Program-made: the position numbers and the translations under genes
Notes under the pieces: model-generated
The model's input: the letters and a program-made list of their open reading frames with translations, nothing else
Told to the model about the DNA's origin: nothing
The model's database searches: none
In this document: piece after piece, positions 1 through 7,232 of the stretch
Position numbering within the stretch: the stretch's first letter is position 1
Layout of the letters: every line of letters starts with the position of its first letter
Assembly: GCF_000420145.1 (NCBI RefSeq)
Contig: NZ_ATUJ01000013.1
Location: forward strand, 1-64,000
Source of the DNA: Paracoccus zeaxanthinifaciens ATCC 21588
GTDB taxonomy: Bacteria > Pseudomonadota > Alphaproteobacteria > Rhodobacterales > Rhodobacteraceae
DNA: 64,000 nt
Direction of reading: 5' to 3'

Positions 1-263
1 TTCTGATCCGTTGCCTCCGAGGCCAATCCCTCGAAGATCCTGGCAAACACGCCCATCTCGCTCCAGCGCTTCCACCGGTTGTAGAGCGTCTTGGGCGGGC
101 CATACTCCCGGGGCGCATCGCACCACCGCAACCCATTGCGGTTGATGAAGATTATGCCGCTCAGCACGCGCCGGTCATCGACCCTCGGCTTACCATGGCT
201 CTTGGGAAAGAACGGCTTCAGCCGCTCCATCTGTTCGTCCGTCAGCCAGAAAAGATTACTCAT
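1..263 (-). CDS. IS5-family transposase, N-terminal part (runs off the window)
   Basis: Read from the ATG at 263 leftwards, the first 87 residues begin MSNLFWLTDEQMERLKPFFP and include VLSGIIFINRNGLRWCDAP and TLYNRWKRW. These are hallmark N-terminal motifs (the DUF4096-type region) of IS5/IS427-group transposases, which cut and join DNA with a DDE catalytic domain. That domain lies outside the window, so activity cannot be judged. In this IS group the enzyme is often made from two overlapping reading frames by frameshifting, so this may be the first of two frames. It is the gene carried by the element that interrupts the methyltransferase at 337-600. Confidence 0.85.
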   Translation of the reverse strand, partial: MSNLFWLTDEQMERLKPFFPKSHGKPRVDDRRVLSGIIFINRNGLRWCDAPREYGPPKTLYNRWKRWSEMGVFARIFEGLASEATDQ

Positions 264-337
264 GATGCCCCCACCTGTTTGGGAGCGTGAATCACGCCGA
301 CAGGACGGCATCAAGAAAATTAATGGGTCCTGACCCT
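1..337 (-). mobile_element. IS5-family insertion sequence, right part (other end outside window)
   Basis: The 5' part of a transposase gene on the minus strand is followed, about 60 bases upstream of its start, by an abrupt join to methyltransferase coding sequence. The likely terminal repeat lies at about 318-337 and includes gggtcctgaccc (325-336), itself nearly palindromic. I set the element edge at 336-337 because methyltransferase reading starts there without interruption. The left terminal repeat and the target duplication cannot be seen. The exact IS name is not determined. Confidence 0.75.
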
Positions 338-600
338 ATGTCGTGATCGACATCGGCATGCGGATGCTGACCCCGCGCGAACTGTTTCGCGCCCAGGGCT
401 TCCCGACGGATTACGTCATCGAGGGGGTCTGGGACGGCCTCGACAGCGACAGCCCGACCTGGCGGCCCTTCGCAAAGGATGTGCAAGTCAGCTGCTGCGG
501 CAACAGCGTTTGCCCGCCCTTGGCCGAGGCTATCGTGTCAGCTAATTGCGGGCACCTGCAGGCAGCCGGACAGGAACGCAAGACGGAAGCCGAGGGCTGA
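337..600 (+). pseudogene. DNA (cytosine-5-)methyltransferase, 3' remnant cut by the IS element
   Basis: The frame open from 334 to 600 reads VVIDIGMRMLTPRELFRAQG, then FPTDYVI, and ends with GNSVCPPLAEAIV. These match the C-terminal motifs IX and X of C5-cytosine methyltransferases, where the final GNSV segment helps form the S-adenosylmethionine pocket. The catalytic PCQ motif (IV), the ENV motif (VI) and the target-recognition region are absent because the reading frame breaks exactly at the IS edge at about 337. A GTG at 343 could serve as a start, but the roughly 85-residue product would have no catalytic centre. The gene is probably prophage-derived, given the integrase downstream. The missing 5' part should lie on the far side of the IS, outside the window. 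Confidence 0.8.
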
Positions 601-601
601 C

Positions 602-973
602 ATGGGAAAACGTGCCGTAATGACCGAAGCCCAAGCGCGCCGCTTCATCCGCGCGGCCCGGGCCGAGGATCCCAGATCCGTGGTAGAGATCGTGACCGAA
701 GCGGGCACCGTCCGAATCCTCCCTGAAACGAAGGACGTTGCCCCAAGAGCGACAGGCCCCAGGATGGACGGACATCCATCCCGTGGAACTGACAAACATG
801 AAGATCGCCTATCCAGGCCTGCTGCAGGAACGCCTGCCGTCCGGCGCGCTCCGATATCGCGTGCGCGTCGAGGGCGACAAGACAAAGCGCATCCCGCTTT
901 CGGTCACCCCAAATCATCCGCAATTTGTCGAGATCTACCACGCCGCCAGGGCAGGTGTCCGGCTCGACCCTGA
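602..973 (+). CDS. Small unknown protein upstream of the integrase
   Basis: An ATG one base after the methyltransferase stop opens a frame whose first 45 or so residues (MGKRAVMTEAQARRFIRAAR, then VVEIVTEAGTVRILPE) look like a real protein. I recall short genes of this type, about 50-60 residues, next to integrases in alphaproteobacterial prophages, but I cannot name the family. The frame continues to 973 and overlaps the integrase start (798) by 176 bases, and the later residues are arginine- and proline-rich, as in an out-of-frame reading. Either the gene truly overlaps or a small indel has fused its tail to noise. Function unknown; only the N-terminal third is credible. Confidence 0.4.
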   Translation: MGKRAVMTEAQARRFIRAARAEDPRSVVEIVTEAGTVRILPETKDVAPRATGPRMDGHPSRGTDKHEDRLSRPAAGTPAVRRAPISRARRGRQDKAHPAFGHPKSSAICRDLPRRQGRCPARP

Positions 974-1862
974 GGCGTCAGCCGAAGAGCGCGCCATCCG
1001 GGGTTCTGTTGGCTGGCTTGTGGCCAAGCATCTGACCGCGATGGAAGCCGCCGTCGAGGCGGGCGCCATGTGGCCTCTGACGCTCAAGAAGCGGCGGTCG
1101 GTCGGCAAGGTTCTTACTGAGCGATACGCTGACTATGCAATGGAGATCCCGCAGGCAAAGCTGGTCGAGCTGCGCGACGATATGATCGAGACTCCAGCAT
1201 GGGCGGACAGCGTCATCGAGGGCACCCGGGTTATCTATCGTTGGGCGACAGAGCGGCGGCTGTGCGCGGTAAACCCGGCCGTAGGCATTGCGCGAATTGA
1301 TCGCGGCAAAGGCGGTGCGAAACCGTGGTCGCCCGACGATCTTCGCAAGTATCGCCAGAAGCATCCGCCGGGGAGCGCTGCCCATTTGACGCTGACACTG
1401 TTCATGTTCACTGCATGCAGGATCTCGGATGCCATCAGGCTGGGCCGGCAGCACGAGACGACGATAGAGGGCGTTCGAGCGCTTCGATGGCATCCCGTCA
1501 AGCGCGGCTCCGCCGAGGTCGCGATTCCCATGCTTCCCCCGCTCTATCGCGCGACCAGGTCGATGAAGATCGCGGGCGAGACCTACCTGCTGAACAGCAA
1601 GGGCAAGCCCTTCGCGACGCCAGATTCGCTGGGCCAGATGTTCCGTCGCTGGTGCCGGGAAGCAGGCTTGGCCGATCGCTCGTCTCACGGGATCCGCAAG
1701 GCCGCGGGTCACCTGCTGGCCCAAGACGGATGTTCCCAATACCAGATCATGACGGTGCACGGGCACACCCAGGCAAAGACGTCCGAAATCTACACCAAGG
1801 GCGTCGAAAGATGGCGCATGGCGCGCGACGCGATGGCCGCGCTCGAGGCGCTGGATTGGTGA
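798..1862 (+). CDS. Tyrosine-type site-specific recombinase (phage/island integrase)
   Basis: This 354-residue protein has the tyrosine recombinase signature: the first catalytic Arg in FTACRISDAIRL (about residues 210-221), HGIRKAAGHLL (the HxxR pair, about 298-308), and VHGHTQAKTSEIYTK near the end, with the second His (GH) and the nucleophilic Tyr. The N-terminal part is the SAM-like core-binding domain. I chose the ATG at 798 (MKIAYPGLLQER) because upstream in-frame starts are only TTG and the residues there do not look conserved. The gene points at tRNA-Gly, with its stop 77 bp from the tRNA 3' end, the usual place for an integrase beside its attachment site. All catalytic residues appear present, so it may be functional. 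Confidence 0.9.
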   Translation: MKIAYPGLLQERLPSGALRYRVRVEGDKTKRIPLSVTPNHPQFVEIYHAARAGVRLDPEASAEERAIRGSVGWLVAKHLTAMEAAVEAGAMWPLTLKKRRSVGKVLTERYADYAMEIPQAKLVELRDDMIETPAWADSVIEGTRVIYRWATERRLCAVNPAVGIARIDRGKGGAKPWSPDDLRKYRQKHPPGSAAHLTLTLFMFTACRISDAIRLGRQHETTIEGVRALRWHPVKRGSAEVAIPMLPPLYRATRSMKIAGETYLLNSKGKPFATPDSLGQMFRRWCREAGLADRSSHGIRKAAGHLLAQDGCSQYQIMTVHGHTQAKTSEIYTKGVERWRMARDAMAALEALDW

Positions 1863-1863
1863 A

Positions 1864-1894
1864 GTGTTCCACGGACAGTTCCGGCGTGGGACAC
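1864..1894 (+). repeat. Imperfect inverted repeat after the integrase
   Basis: The arms gtgttccacg (1864-1873) and cgtgggacac (1885-1894) pair with one G-T wobble around an 11-base loop. There is no T-tract, so termination is uncertain. It sits between the integrase stop and the tRNA, where an arm-type binding site or the end of the int transcript would be expected. Confidence 0.45.
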
Positions 1895-1939
1895 ATCGAG
1901 CCCCAAACCCTTGAAATAGCATATTTTCATTGAAGATAT

Positions 1940-2013
1940 TGGAGCGGGTGAAGGGAATCGAACCCTCGTCGTAAGCTTGGGAAGCTTCTGCTCTACCATT
2001 GAGCTACACCCGC
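1940..2013 (-). tRNA. tRNA-Gly (anticodon CCC)
   Basis: Read on the minus strand, the acceptor stem GCGGGTG pairs with CACCCGC, the D arm is GCTC-AATGGTA-GAGC, the anticodon loop is TTCCCAA (anticodon CCC), the T loop is TTCGATT, and CCA is encoded at the end. Its 3' end faces the integrase at 798-1862, so the 3' part of the tRNA is the probable chromosomal attachment site. Confidence 0.95.
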
Positions 2014-2059
2014 CTTGGCTGATCGCGTATCCCATGGCCGCGCCATCGTCAAGCGGCCT

Positions 2060-2482
2060 TTAGCGCAAGCCCATTTCGGCCAGCGCGGCGGCGATGGCGG
2101 GGGGCAGCGGTTCCTCGACCTCGCGGCCCTCGGGCAGATCCTGCGGCGCGTCGGCACCGGCAAGATAGCGCCAGCCCTGGAACGGGCGGCGCGGCACCGC
2201 CGAGACGCGCACCAGCTTGCGATCCAGCACGATCCCGCAGCGCTGCACGCCGTCCTCGCCCTCGACCCGCTGCAGGTCCAGGATGCGCTGGCGTGCCAGC
2301 ATGACCCCCTTGAACACCCAGAAGATCGAGCCGCCATCCAGCAGCTCGGCCTCGCGCTTGGGCCACATGCGGGTGACGTGGCGCGCATTGCCGTCGCCGA
2401 AGCGCTGCGCCTGCCACGCGGCCAAGTCGTCGGGGCCTTCCGCGCCGACGCACAGCTTCATCAGATTGAGAGAACCGCTCAT
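2060..2482 (-). CDS. DUF1489 family protein
   Basis: This is a 140-residue soluble protein. The start at 2482 gives MSGSLNLMKLCVGAEGPDDL, which fits my memory of DUF1489 proteins, which begin with an MKLCVG-type motif. The body contains QRFGDGNARHVTRMWPKR, GGSIFWVFKGVMLARQRI and GWRYLAGADAPQDL, the conserved core of this alphaproteobacterial family. Its role is not known. It lies between tRNA-Gly and the trigger factor gene, as the last minus-strand gene before the tRNA, and may be the first core gene beside the island. An in-frame upstream start at 2518 is less likely because the added residues look like noise. Confidence 0.85.
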   Translation of the reverse strand: MSGSLNLMKLCVGAEGPDDLAAWQAQRFGDGNARHVTRMWPKREAELLDGGSIFWVFKGVMLARQRILDLQRVEGEDGVQRCGIVLDRKLVRVSAVPRRPFQGWRYLAGADAPQDLPEGREVEEPLPPAIAAALAEMGLR

Positions 2483-2528
2483 GCCACGGCATCTAGTCGC
2501 GCCGCGCCCGCTTCTCAAGCGCAGAAAC

Positions 2529-2560
2529 GAAAAGAGGCCGCACCCCGAAGGATGCGGCCC
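2529..2560 (-). terminator. Intrinsic terminator after tig
   Basis: On the minus strand, GGCCGCA pairs with TGCGGCC around a 10-base loop and is followed by CTCTTTT. It sits about 25 bases past the tig stop, ahead of the DUF1489 gene. Confidence 0.8.
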
Positions 2561-2583
2561 CGATCAATCGCCTTGCGGCAGGA

Positions 2584-3918
2584 TCACAGCTCGTCGAGTT
2601 TCTCGACAGCCTTCTCCAGTTCGTCCTTCGAGATGGTCTTCTCGGTCACTTCGGCCTTTTCGGCGATGTGATCGACGACCTTGTCCTCGAAGATCGGGGC
2701 GCGCAGCTGCTGCTGGGCCTGCTGGTTCTGCTGGATGAACTCGAAGAAGGCGCGTTCCTGGCCCGGATACTGACGGGCGGCCTGCATCACGGCCTGCGTC
2801 ATTTCCTGGTCGGTCACGGTCACTTCGGCGTTCTGGCCGATCTCGGCCAGCAGCAGACCCAGGCGCACGCGGCGCTCGGCCAGCTTCTTGTGCTCGTCGG
2901 TCGGCTCGATGCTGCCGTGATCGTGGCCCTGAACCTCGGGGTTCTCCTCGTGCCACAGCTGGTGCGCGATCTGCGCAGCCTCGGCGTCGACCAGCGACTG
3001 CGGCAGGTCGAACTTCACCTGCTCGTCCAGCTGGTCCAGCAGGCCGCGCTTCATGACGGCGCGCGAGGCACCGGCATACTCGGCTTCCAGACGCTCGGAG
3101 ATCTGCTTCTTCAGACCGTCCAGATCCTCGGCGCCGAACTTCTTGGCCAGCTCGTCGTCGATCTCGGCTTCCTTGGGGGCCTTCACGGCCTTCACCTTGC
3201 ACTCGAAGGTGGCTTCCTTGCCGGCCAGGTGCGCAGCGCCGTATTCCTCGGGGAACTTGACGGTGACGGTGACGTCCTCATCGGCCTTCGCGCCGACCAG
3301 CTGGTCCTCGAAGCCGGGGATGAAGCTATTGGAACCCAGGACCAGCGGATAGTCCTCGGCCTCGCCGCCTTCGAACGCTTCGCCGTCGACGAAGCCCTTG
3401 AAGTCGATGACGACCTGATCGCCGTCCTTGGCCTTGCTGCCCTTGCGGCGGTCTTCGAAGTTCTGCGCCGATTTGGCCAGGTTCTCCAGCGCTTCGGTGA
3501 TCGCGGCGTCCTCGGCCTCGACCTTGAGACGCTCGAGCTTCAGACCCGACAGGTCGATCTCGGGGATCTCGGGCAGTTTTTCATACGAGACGTTGACGAC
3601 GACGTCGTCGCCCTCTTTCCAGGTCTCGCCGTTCTCCATCTCGACCGCGGGCTGGGTCGCGGGACGGTCGCCCGATTCCTCGAGATGCTTGCGCAGCGCG
3701 CCGTCGACGGCTTCCTGCATCGCATCGCCCAGCACGCGCTGGCCGAACTGCTTCTTCAGCATGGCCATCGGGACCTTGCCTTTGCGGAAGCCCTTCATCT
3801 CGACTTCGGGCTGTGCCTCTTTCAGCTTGGCGTCGACCGTCTCGGCCAGCTCGGCGGCGGGCAGGGTGAACTGATAGCCCCGCTTCAGACCTTCGTTCTG
3901 GGTTTCCTTGACCTGCAT
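2584..3918 (-). CDS. tig: Trigger factor (ribosome-associated chaperone and prolyl isomerase)
   Basis: At 444 residues this matches trigger factor, which binds the ribosomal exit tunnel and helps nascent chains fold. The N-terminal ribosome-binding domain carries the signature [19 protein letters not shown] at about residues 42-60. The central FKBP-like isomerase domain includes [15 protein letters not shown] and the [19 protein letters not shown] stretch, and a long helical C-terminal arm follows. Two consecutive ATGs occur at 3921 and 3918. I chose the second because the GAGG Shine-Dalgarno is about 6 bases from it but only 3 from the first. The gene stands alone with its own terminator; the usual clpP/clpX neighbours are not here. 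Confidence 0.95.
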   Translation of the reverse strand: MQVKETQNEGLKRGYQFTLPAAELAETVDAKLKEAQPEVEMKGFRKGKVPMAMLKKQFGQRVLGDAMQEAVDGALRKHLEESGDRPATQPAVEMENGETWKEGDDVVVNVSYEKLPEIPEIDLSGLKLERLKVEAEDAAITEALENLAKSAQNFEDRRKGSKAKDGDQVVIDFKGFVDGEAFEGGEAEDYPLVLGSNSFIPGFEDQLVGAKADEDVTVTVKFPEEYGAAHLAGKEATFECKVKAVKAPKEAEIDDELAKKFGAEDLDGLKKQISERLEAEYAGASRAVMKRGLLDQLDEQVKFDLPQSLVDAEAAQIAHQLWHEENPEVQGHDHGSIEPTDEHKKLAERRVRLGLLLAEIGQNAEVTVTDQEMTQAVMQAARQYPGQERAFFEFIQQNQQAQQQLRAPIFEDKVVDHIAEKAEVTEKTISKDELEKAVEKLDEL

Positions 3919-4076
3919 CATCGTCCTCATAGCAAGAAGGGCCACCGGACCCGGCGGCCTGAGAATTTGCGCCGTTCTAGTCGCCACGAACCGTCCCTGC
4001 AAGCAGATAGAGCGTGGCCCGCTGGAACAGCCCGCGATCAGCGACTATGTTCCGCCCGAAATCACCGGAGAGCATC

Positions 4077-5138
4077 ATGCCTGACACCACCCTTTCCGAA
4101 CCGCGCCTGACCTCGCTTGCCCATGGCGGCGGCTGCGGGTGCAAGATCGCGCCGGGGGTCCTGTCGGGCCTGCTGCGGGGCAGTGCCGCCCTGCCCGTGC
4201 CCCCGGAATTGCTGGTCGGGATCGAAACCTCGGACGATGCCGCGGTCTACAGGCTGAACGATCAGCAGGCGCTGGTGGCCACGACCGACTTCTTCATGCC
4301 GGTCGTGGACGATCCGCATGATTTCGGCCGCATCGCCGCGACGAACGCGATCAGCGACGTCTATGCGATGGGCGCGACGCCGATCTTCGCGCTGGCGGTG
4401 GTGGGCATGCCGATCAACGCGATCTCGCACGAAACGATCGGGCGGATCCTCGATGGCGGTGCATCCATCTGCCGCGAGGCGGGCATTCCCATCGCGGGCG
4501 GCCACACCATCGATTCGGTCGAGCCGATCTACGGCCTCGTGGCGCTTGGGATCGTGCATCCCGACCGGATCGCCAAGAACGCCGCCGCGCGCCCGGGCGA
4601 TGTCGTGATCCTGGGCAAGCCGCTTGGCGTGGGCGTCATGTCCGCCGCGCTGAAGAAGGGCCTGCTGGGCGAGGACGATTACGCCCGCATGATCGGGGTC
4701 ACGACCAGGCTGAACCGGCCCGGACCGGATCTTGCCGCCCTGCCCGGCGTCCATGCGATGACCGACGTGACCGGCTTCGGCCTTGGCGGCCACACGCTGG
4801 AGATGGCGCGCGGGTCGGGCTGCGACATCCATCTGAACTGGCCCGCGGTTCCGCGCCTGCCGGGCATCGACGCGCTGATCGCCGCGGGCAATGTCACCGG
4901 CGCTTCGGGGCGGAACTGGGACAGCTATGGCAGCGGCGTGGTCCTGCCGGACGGCTTCTCGGATGCCGATCGCGCGCTGCTGACCGATCCGCAGACCAGC
5001 GGCGGCCTGATGGTCGCCTGCGCCCCCGAGGCCGCAGACGAGGTTCTGGCCGTCTTCGCCCGTCACGGCTTCGCGGATGCGACGGCCATCGGACGCGTGG
5101 GCGACCCGTCGGACCAGCCGCGCGTCCGCCTGGACTGA
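4077..5138 (+). CDS. selD: Selenide, water dikinase (selenophosphate synthetase)
   Basis: This 353-residue enzyme makes selenophosphate from selenide and ATP, the selenium donor for selenocysteine or 2-selenouridine tRNA. The glycine-rich N-terminal motif AHGGGCGCKI has Cys20 where some homologues carry selenocysteine, followed by the catalytic Lys23. ATP-binding AIR-synthase-type regions follow (VATTDFFMPVVDD, GGHTIDSVEPIYG, TDVTGFGLGGH), and DPQTSGGL is near the end. The ATG at 4077 has a GGAGAG site 3-6 bases upstream. No selA, selB, selC or selU lies in this window, so which selenium pathway it feeds is unknown. It is convergent with lolD, only 21 bp away. Confidence 0.95.
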   Translation: MPDTTLSEPRLTSLAHGGGCGCKIAPGVLSGLLRGSAALPVPPELLVGIETSDDAAVYRLNDQQALVATTDFFMPVVDDPHDFGRIAATNAISDVYAMGATPIFALAVVGMPINAISHETIGRILDGGASICREAGIPIAGGHTIDSVEPIYGLVALGIVHPDRIAKNAAARPGDVVILGKPLGVGVMSAALKKGLLGEDDYARMIGVTTRLNRPGPDLAALPGVHAMTDVTGFGLGGHTLEMARGSGCDIHLNWPAVPRLPGIDALIAAGNVTGASGRNWDSYGSGVVLPDGFSDADRALLTDPQTSGGLMVACAPEAADEVLAVFARHGFADATAIGRVGDPSDQPRVRLD

Positions 5139-5151
5139 TCCGCGCCCCTGC

Positions 5152-5175
5152 GGTGAACCTCAGCCGAGGTTCACC
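5152..5175. repeat. Perfect inverted repeat between convergent selD and lolD
   Basis: GGTGAACCTC (5152-5161), a 4-base loop AGCC, then GAGGTTCACC (5166-5175) form a perfect 10-bp hairpin. It covers the lolD stop codon (5160-5162) and the last codons of lolD, starting 14 bases after the selD stop. There is no T-tract on either side, so it may block read-through or protect 3' ends rather than act as a classical terminator. Confidence 0.65.
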
Positions 5176-5819
5176 AGCCTGTCCATGCGGCCCGCAAGCT
5201 CGTGGTTGTGGGTCGCGATCAGCGCCGACAGGCCCGTTTCCCGCACCAGATCCATCAGCACGCCGAACACCTTGTCCGAGGTTTCGGGATCGAGGTTGCC
5301 CGTCGGTTCGTCCGCCAGCAGCAGCGCGGGCGCATTGGCAAGCGCACGGCAGAAGGCCACCCGCTGCTGTTCCCCGCCCGAAAGCTGCGCGGGACGGTGG
5401 TCCGCGCGATGCGACAGCCCCACCCGCGACAGCAGATCCGCCGCGCGCGCCTGAGCCTTCTTCGCGGACACGCCATCGGCCAGCTGCGGCAGGACGATGT
5501 TCTCGGCCGCGCTGAATTCGGGCAGCAGGTGGTGGAACTGATAGACGAAGCCGAGCTGACGGCGGCGGGCCTCGGTCCGGGCGCGGTCGGGCAGGCCCGT
5601 CATGTCGCGCCCGTCCAGCCAGACCTTGCCGCGATCGGGCGTGTCCAGCAGCCCCGCGATATGCAGCAGCGTGGACTTGCCTGCACCCGAAGGCGCGACA
5701 AGGGCCACGACCTCGGCGCGGGCGACATGCAGGTCCAGCGCCGACAGCACCTCGACCGGCGCGGGGCCGTCCGCGTTATAGGTCTTGCCGATCCCCTCCA
5801 GCCGCAACACGTCATTCAT
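5160..5819 (-). CDS. lolD: Lipoprotein-releasing ABC transporter ATP-binding protein LolD
   Basis: This 219-residue ATPase powers release of outer-membrane lipoproteins from the inner membrane to the carrier LolA. Visible motifs are Walker [10 protein letters not shown] (about 43-51), the Q-loop region [14 protein letters not shown], which is typical of LolD/MacB-type ATPases, the signature [11 protein letters not shown], Walker [13 protein letters not shown], and the switch His in ATHNHE. It overlaps the permease gene upstream by 8 bases (5812-5819), so the two are probably translationally coupled and form one complex. The 3' end lies within the inverted repeat at 5152-5175. Confidence 0.95.
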   Translation of the reverse strand: MNDVLRLEGIGKTYNADGPAPVEVLSALDLHVARAEVVALVAPSGAGKSTLLHIAGLLDTPDRGKVWLDGRDMTGLPDRARTEARRRQLGFVYQFHHLLPEFSAAENIVLPQLADGVSAKKAQARAADLLSRVGLSHRADHRPAQLSGGEQQRVAFCRALANAPALLLADEPTGNLDPETSDKVFGVLMDLVRETGLSALIATHNHELAGRMDRLVNLG

Positions 5820-7113
5820 AGCGCAGGGCCTCCACCGGGTTCATGCGCGCGGCGCGGCGCGCGGGAAAGATCGTGACGACGAAGGACAGCGCCAGCGACA
5901 GCCCCACCGCGCGGGCAAGATCCCATGCCCGCAATTCGGCGGGCAGGCGATAGATGCCGCGCACCTCGGGCTGCCACGCGCCGCCATTCGTCAGCGTGTT
6001 CAGCAGTGCCATGATATTTTCGACGTTCAACGCCAGCGCGACGCCCAGAACGACGCCCGCAAGCGTGCCGATGACGCCGGTGAAGGCCCCGCACAGGAAG
6101 AAGACCCGCAGCACCGACCCCTCGGTCAGGCCCATCGTGCGCAGGATGCCGATGTCGCGCCCCTTGTTCTTGACCAGCATGATCAGGCCGCTGGTGATGT
6201 TCATGGACGCGATCAGCACCAGCACCGACAGGATGACGAACATCACGTCATCCTCCATGTCCAGCGCCGACAGGAAGCTGCCCGACGCGTCGCGCCAGCT
6301 CCAGACCTGCGCGCCGACGCCTGCGGCCTGCAGCAGCGGGACGGTCAGGTCGTCGACCTTCTCGGGGTCCGCGACAAAGACCTCGATCTCGTCGGCGACG
6401 CCCTCGCGGTTGAAATAGCTCTGGGCCTCGGCCAGCGGCATGTAGATGCGCGTCCGGTCGATGTCGTATCGGCCCGCGCTGAAGATATAGGTCACCTCGT
6501 AGGCCTTCACGCGGGGCGTCGTGCCGAATGCGGTGCGCGCGCCCTCGGGCGCGATCAGCCGGATGCGGTCGCCCACATCCAGCGCCAGTTCGCGCGCGAT
6601 GCCCGCGCCGATCGCCACGCCATCGCCGAAGCGGGCGATATCCCCCTGCGAGGTTTCGGGATCGGCGATGCTGGGAATGGCAGCCAGGTCCCCGTCCGAG
6701 ATGCCGAACACCTCGGCCACGTTCGAGGCGTCGTTGGCGCTGGCCATCACCTGCCCCTTGACCACGGCGGCGGTCCTCTCGACCCCCGGCACCTCGGCCA
6801 GGCGGGCGGCCATTTCGGCGTAATCCTGGATGCGGCCCGCGCTGACATAGGTCTCGCCGGTGATCTCGTTCTCGATCCGGTTGGGGACCATGTAGACCGA
6901 GGTATGGGCATTCGCGCCCAGGATCGTGTCGACGAACTCGGCGCGGAAACCCGCCCGCACGGCCAGCGTCGCGATCAGCGCCATCACGCCAAGCGCGATG
7001 CCGATCAGGCTGATCCATGTCATGACGCTGACGCCGCCCTCGGCGCGTCTTGCGCGCAGGTAACGCCACGCGATCATGAATTCATAGCGTGAGAAGGGTC
7101 CCGTTCCGGCCAT
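5812..7113 (-). CDS. lolC: Lipoprotein-releasing ABC transporter permease (LolC/LolE family)
   Basis: This 433-residue inner-membrane protein has the LolC/E layout. An N-terminal cytoplasmic stretch ([17 protein letters not shown]) leads into a first membrane helix ([20 protein letters not shown]). A large periplasmic domain of about 220 residues follows. Three more helices sit in the last third: [37 protein letters not shown] and the final [19 protein letters not shown]. The conserved [14 protein letters not shown] loop, which contacts the ATPase, is intact. Only one permease gene is present, so it may act as a homodimer (sometimes called LolF) or pair with a LolE elsewhere; I cannot tell which. 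It is co-transcribed with lolD. Confidence 0.92.
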   Translation of the reverse strand: MAGTGPFSRYEFMIAWRYLRARRAEGGVSVMTWISLIGIALGVMALIATLAVRAGFRAEFVDTILGANAHTSVYMVPNRIENEITGETYVSAGRIQDYAEMAARLAEVPGVERTAAVVKGQVMASANDASNVAEVFGISDGDLAAIPSIADPETSQGDIARFGDGVAIGAGIARELALDVGDRIRLIAPEGARTAFGTTPRVKAYEVTYIFSAGRYDIDRTRIYMPLAEAQSYFNREGVADEIEVFVADPEKVDDLTVPLLQAAGVGAQVWSWRDASGSFLSALDMEDDVMFVILSVLVLIASMNITSGLIMLVKNKGRDIGILRTMGLTEGSVLRVFFLCGAFTGVIGTLAGVVLGVALALNVENIMALLNTLTNGGAWQPEVRGIYRLPAELRAWDLARAVGLSLALSFVVTIFPARRAARMNPVEALRYE

Positions 7114-7232
7114 CGCTTCCGCCCGTTACTTAAACTTCGGCGGACCCTGACCGCAGGGCGGGCGAATATCAAGCCGACATTGGCGTGAGTTGCCGTCTTG
7201 CGGCACCCGCGCGGCGGTGCCACAAACGCGGA

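Noticed and set aside
1-1939. Anti-phage defence island
   Set aside because: Only a broken methyltransferase, an IS and an integrase are visible; no nuclease or known defence protein is present within the window.
2668-4110. Plus-strand open frame opposite tig
   Set aside because: Leu/Asp-rich complement of the trigger factor codons; no start signal and no family resemblance.
4077-4145. Selenocysteine codon in selD
   Set aside because: The position that is Sec in some homologues is an ordinary Cys codon (residue 20); no in-frame TGA occurs.
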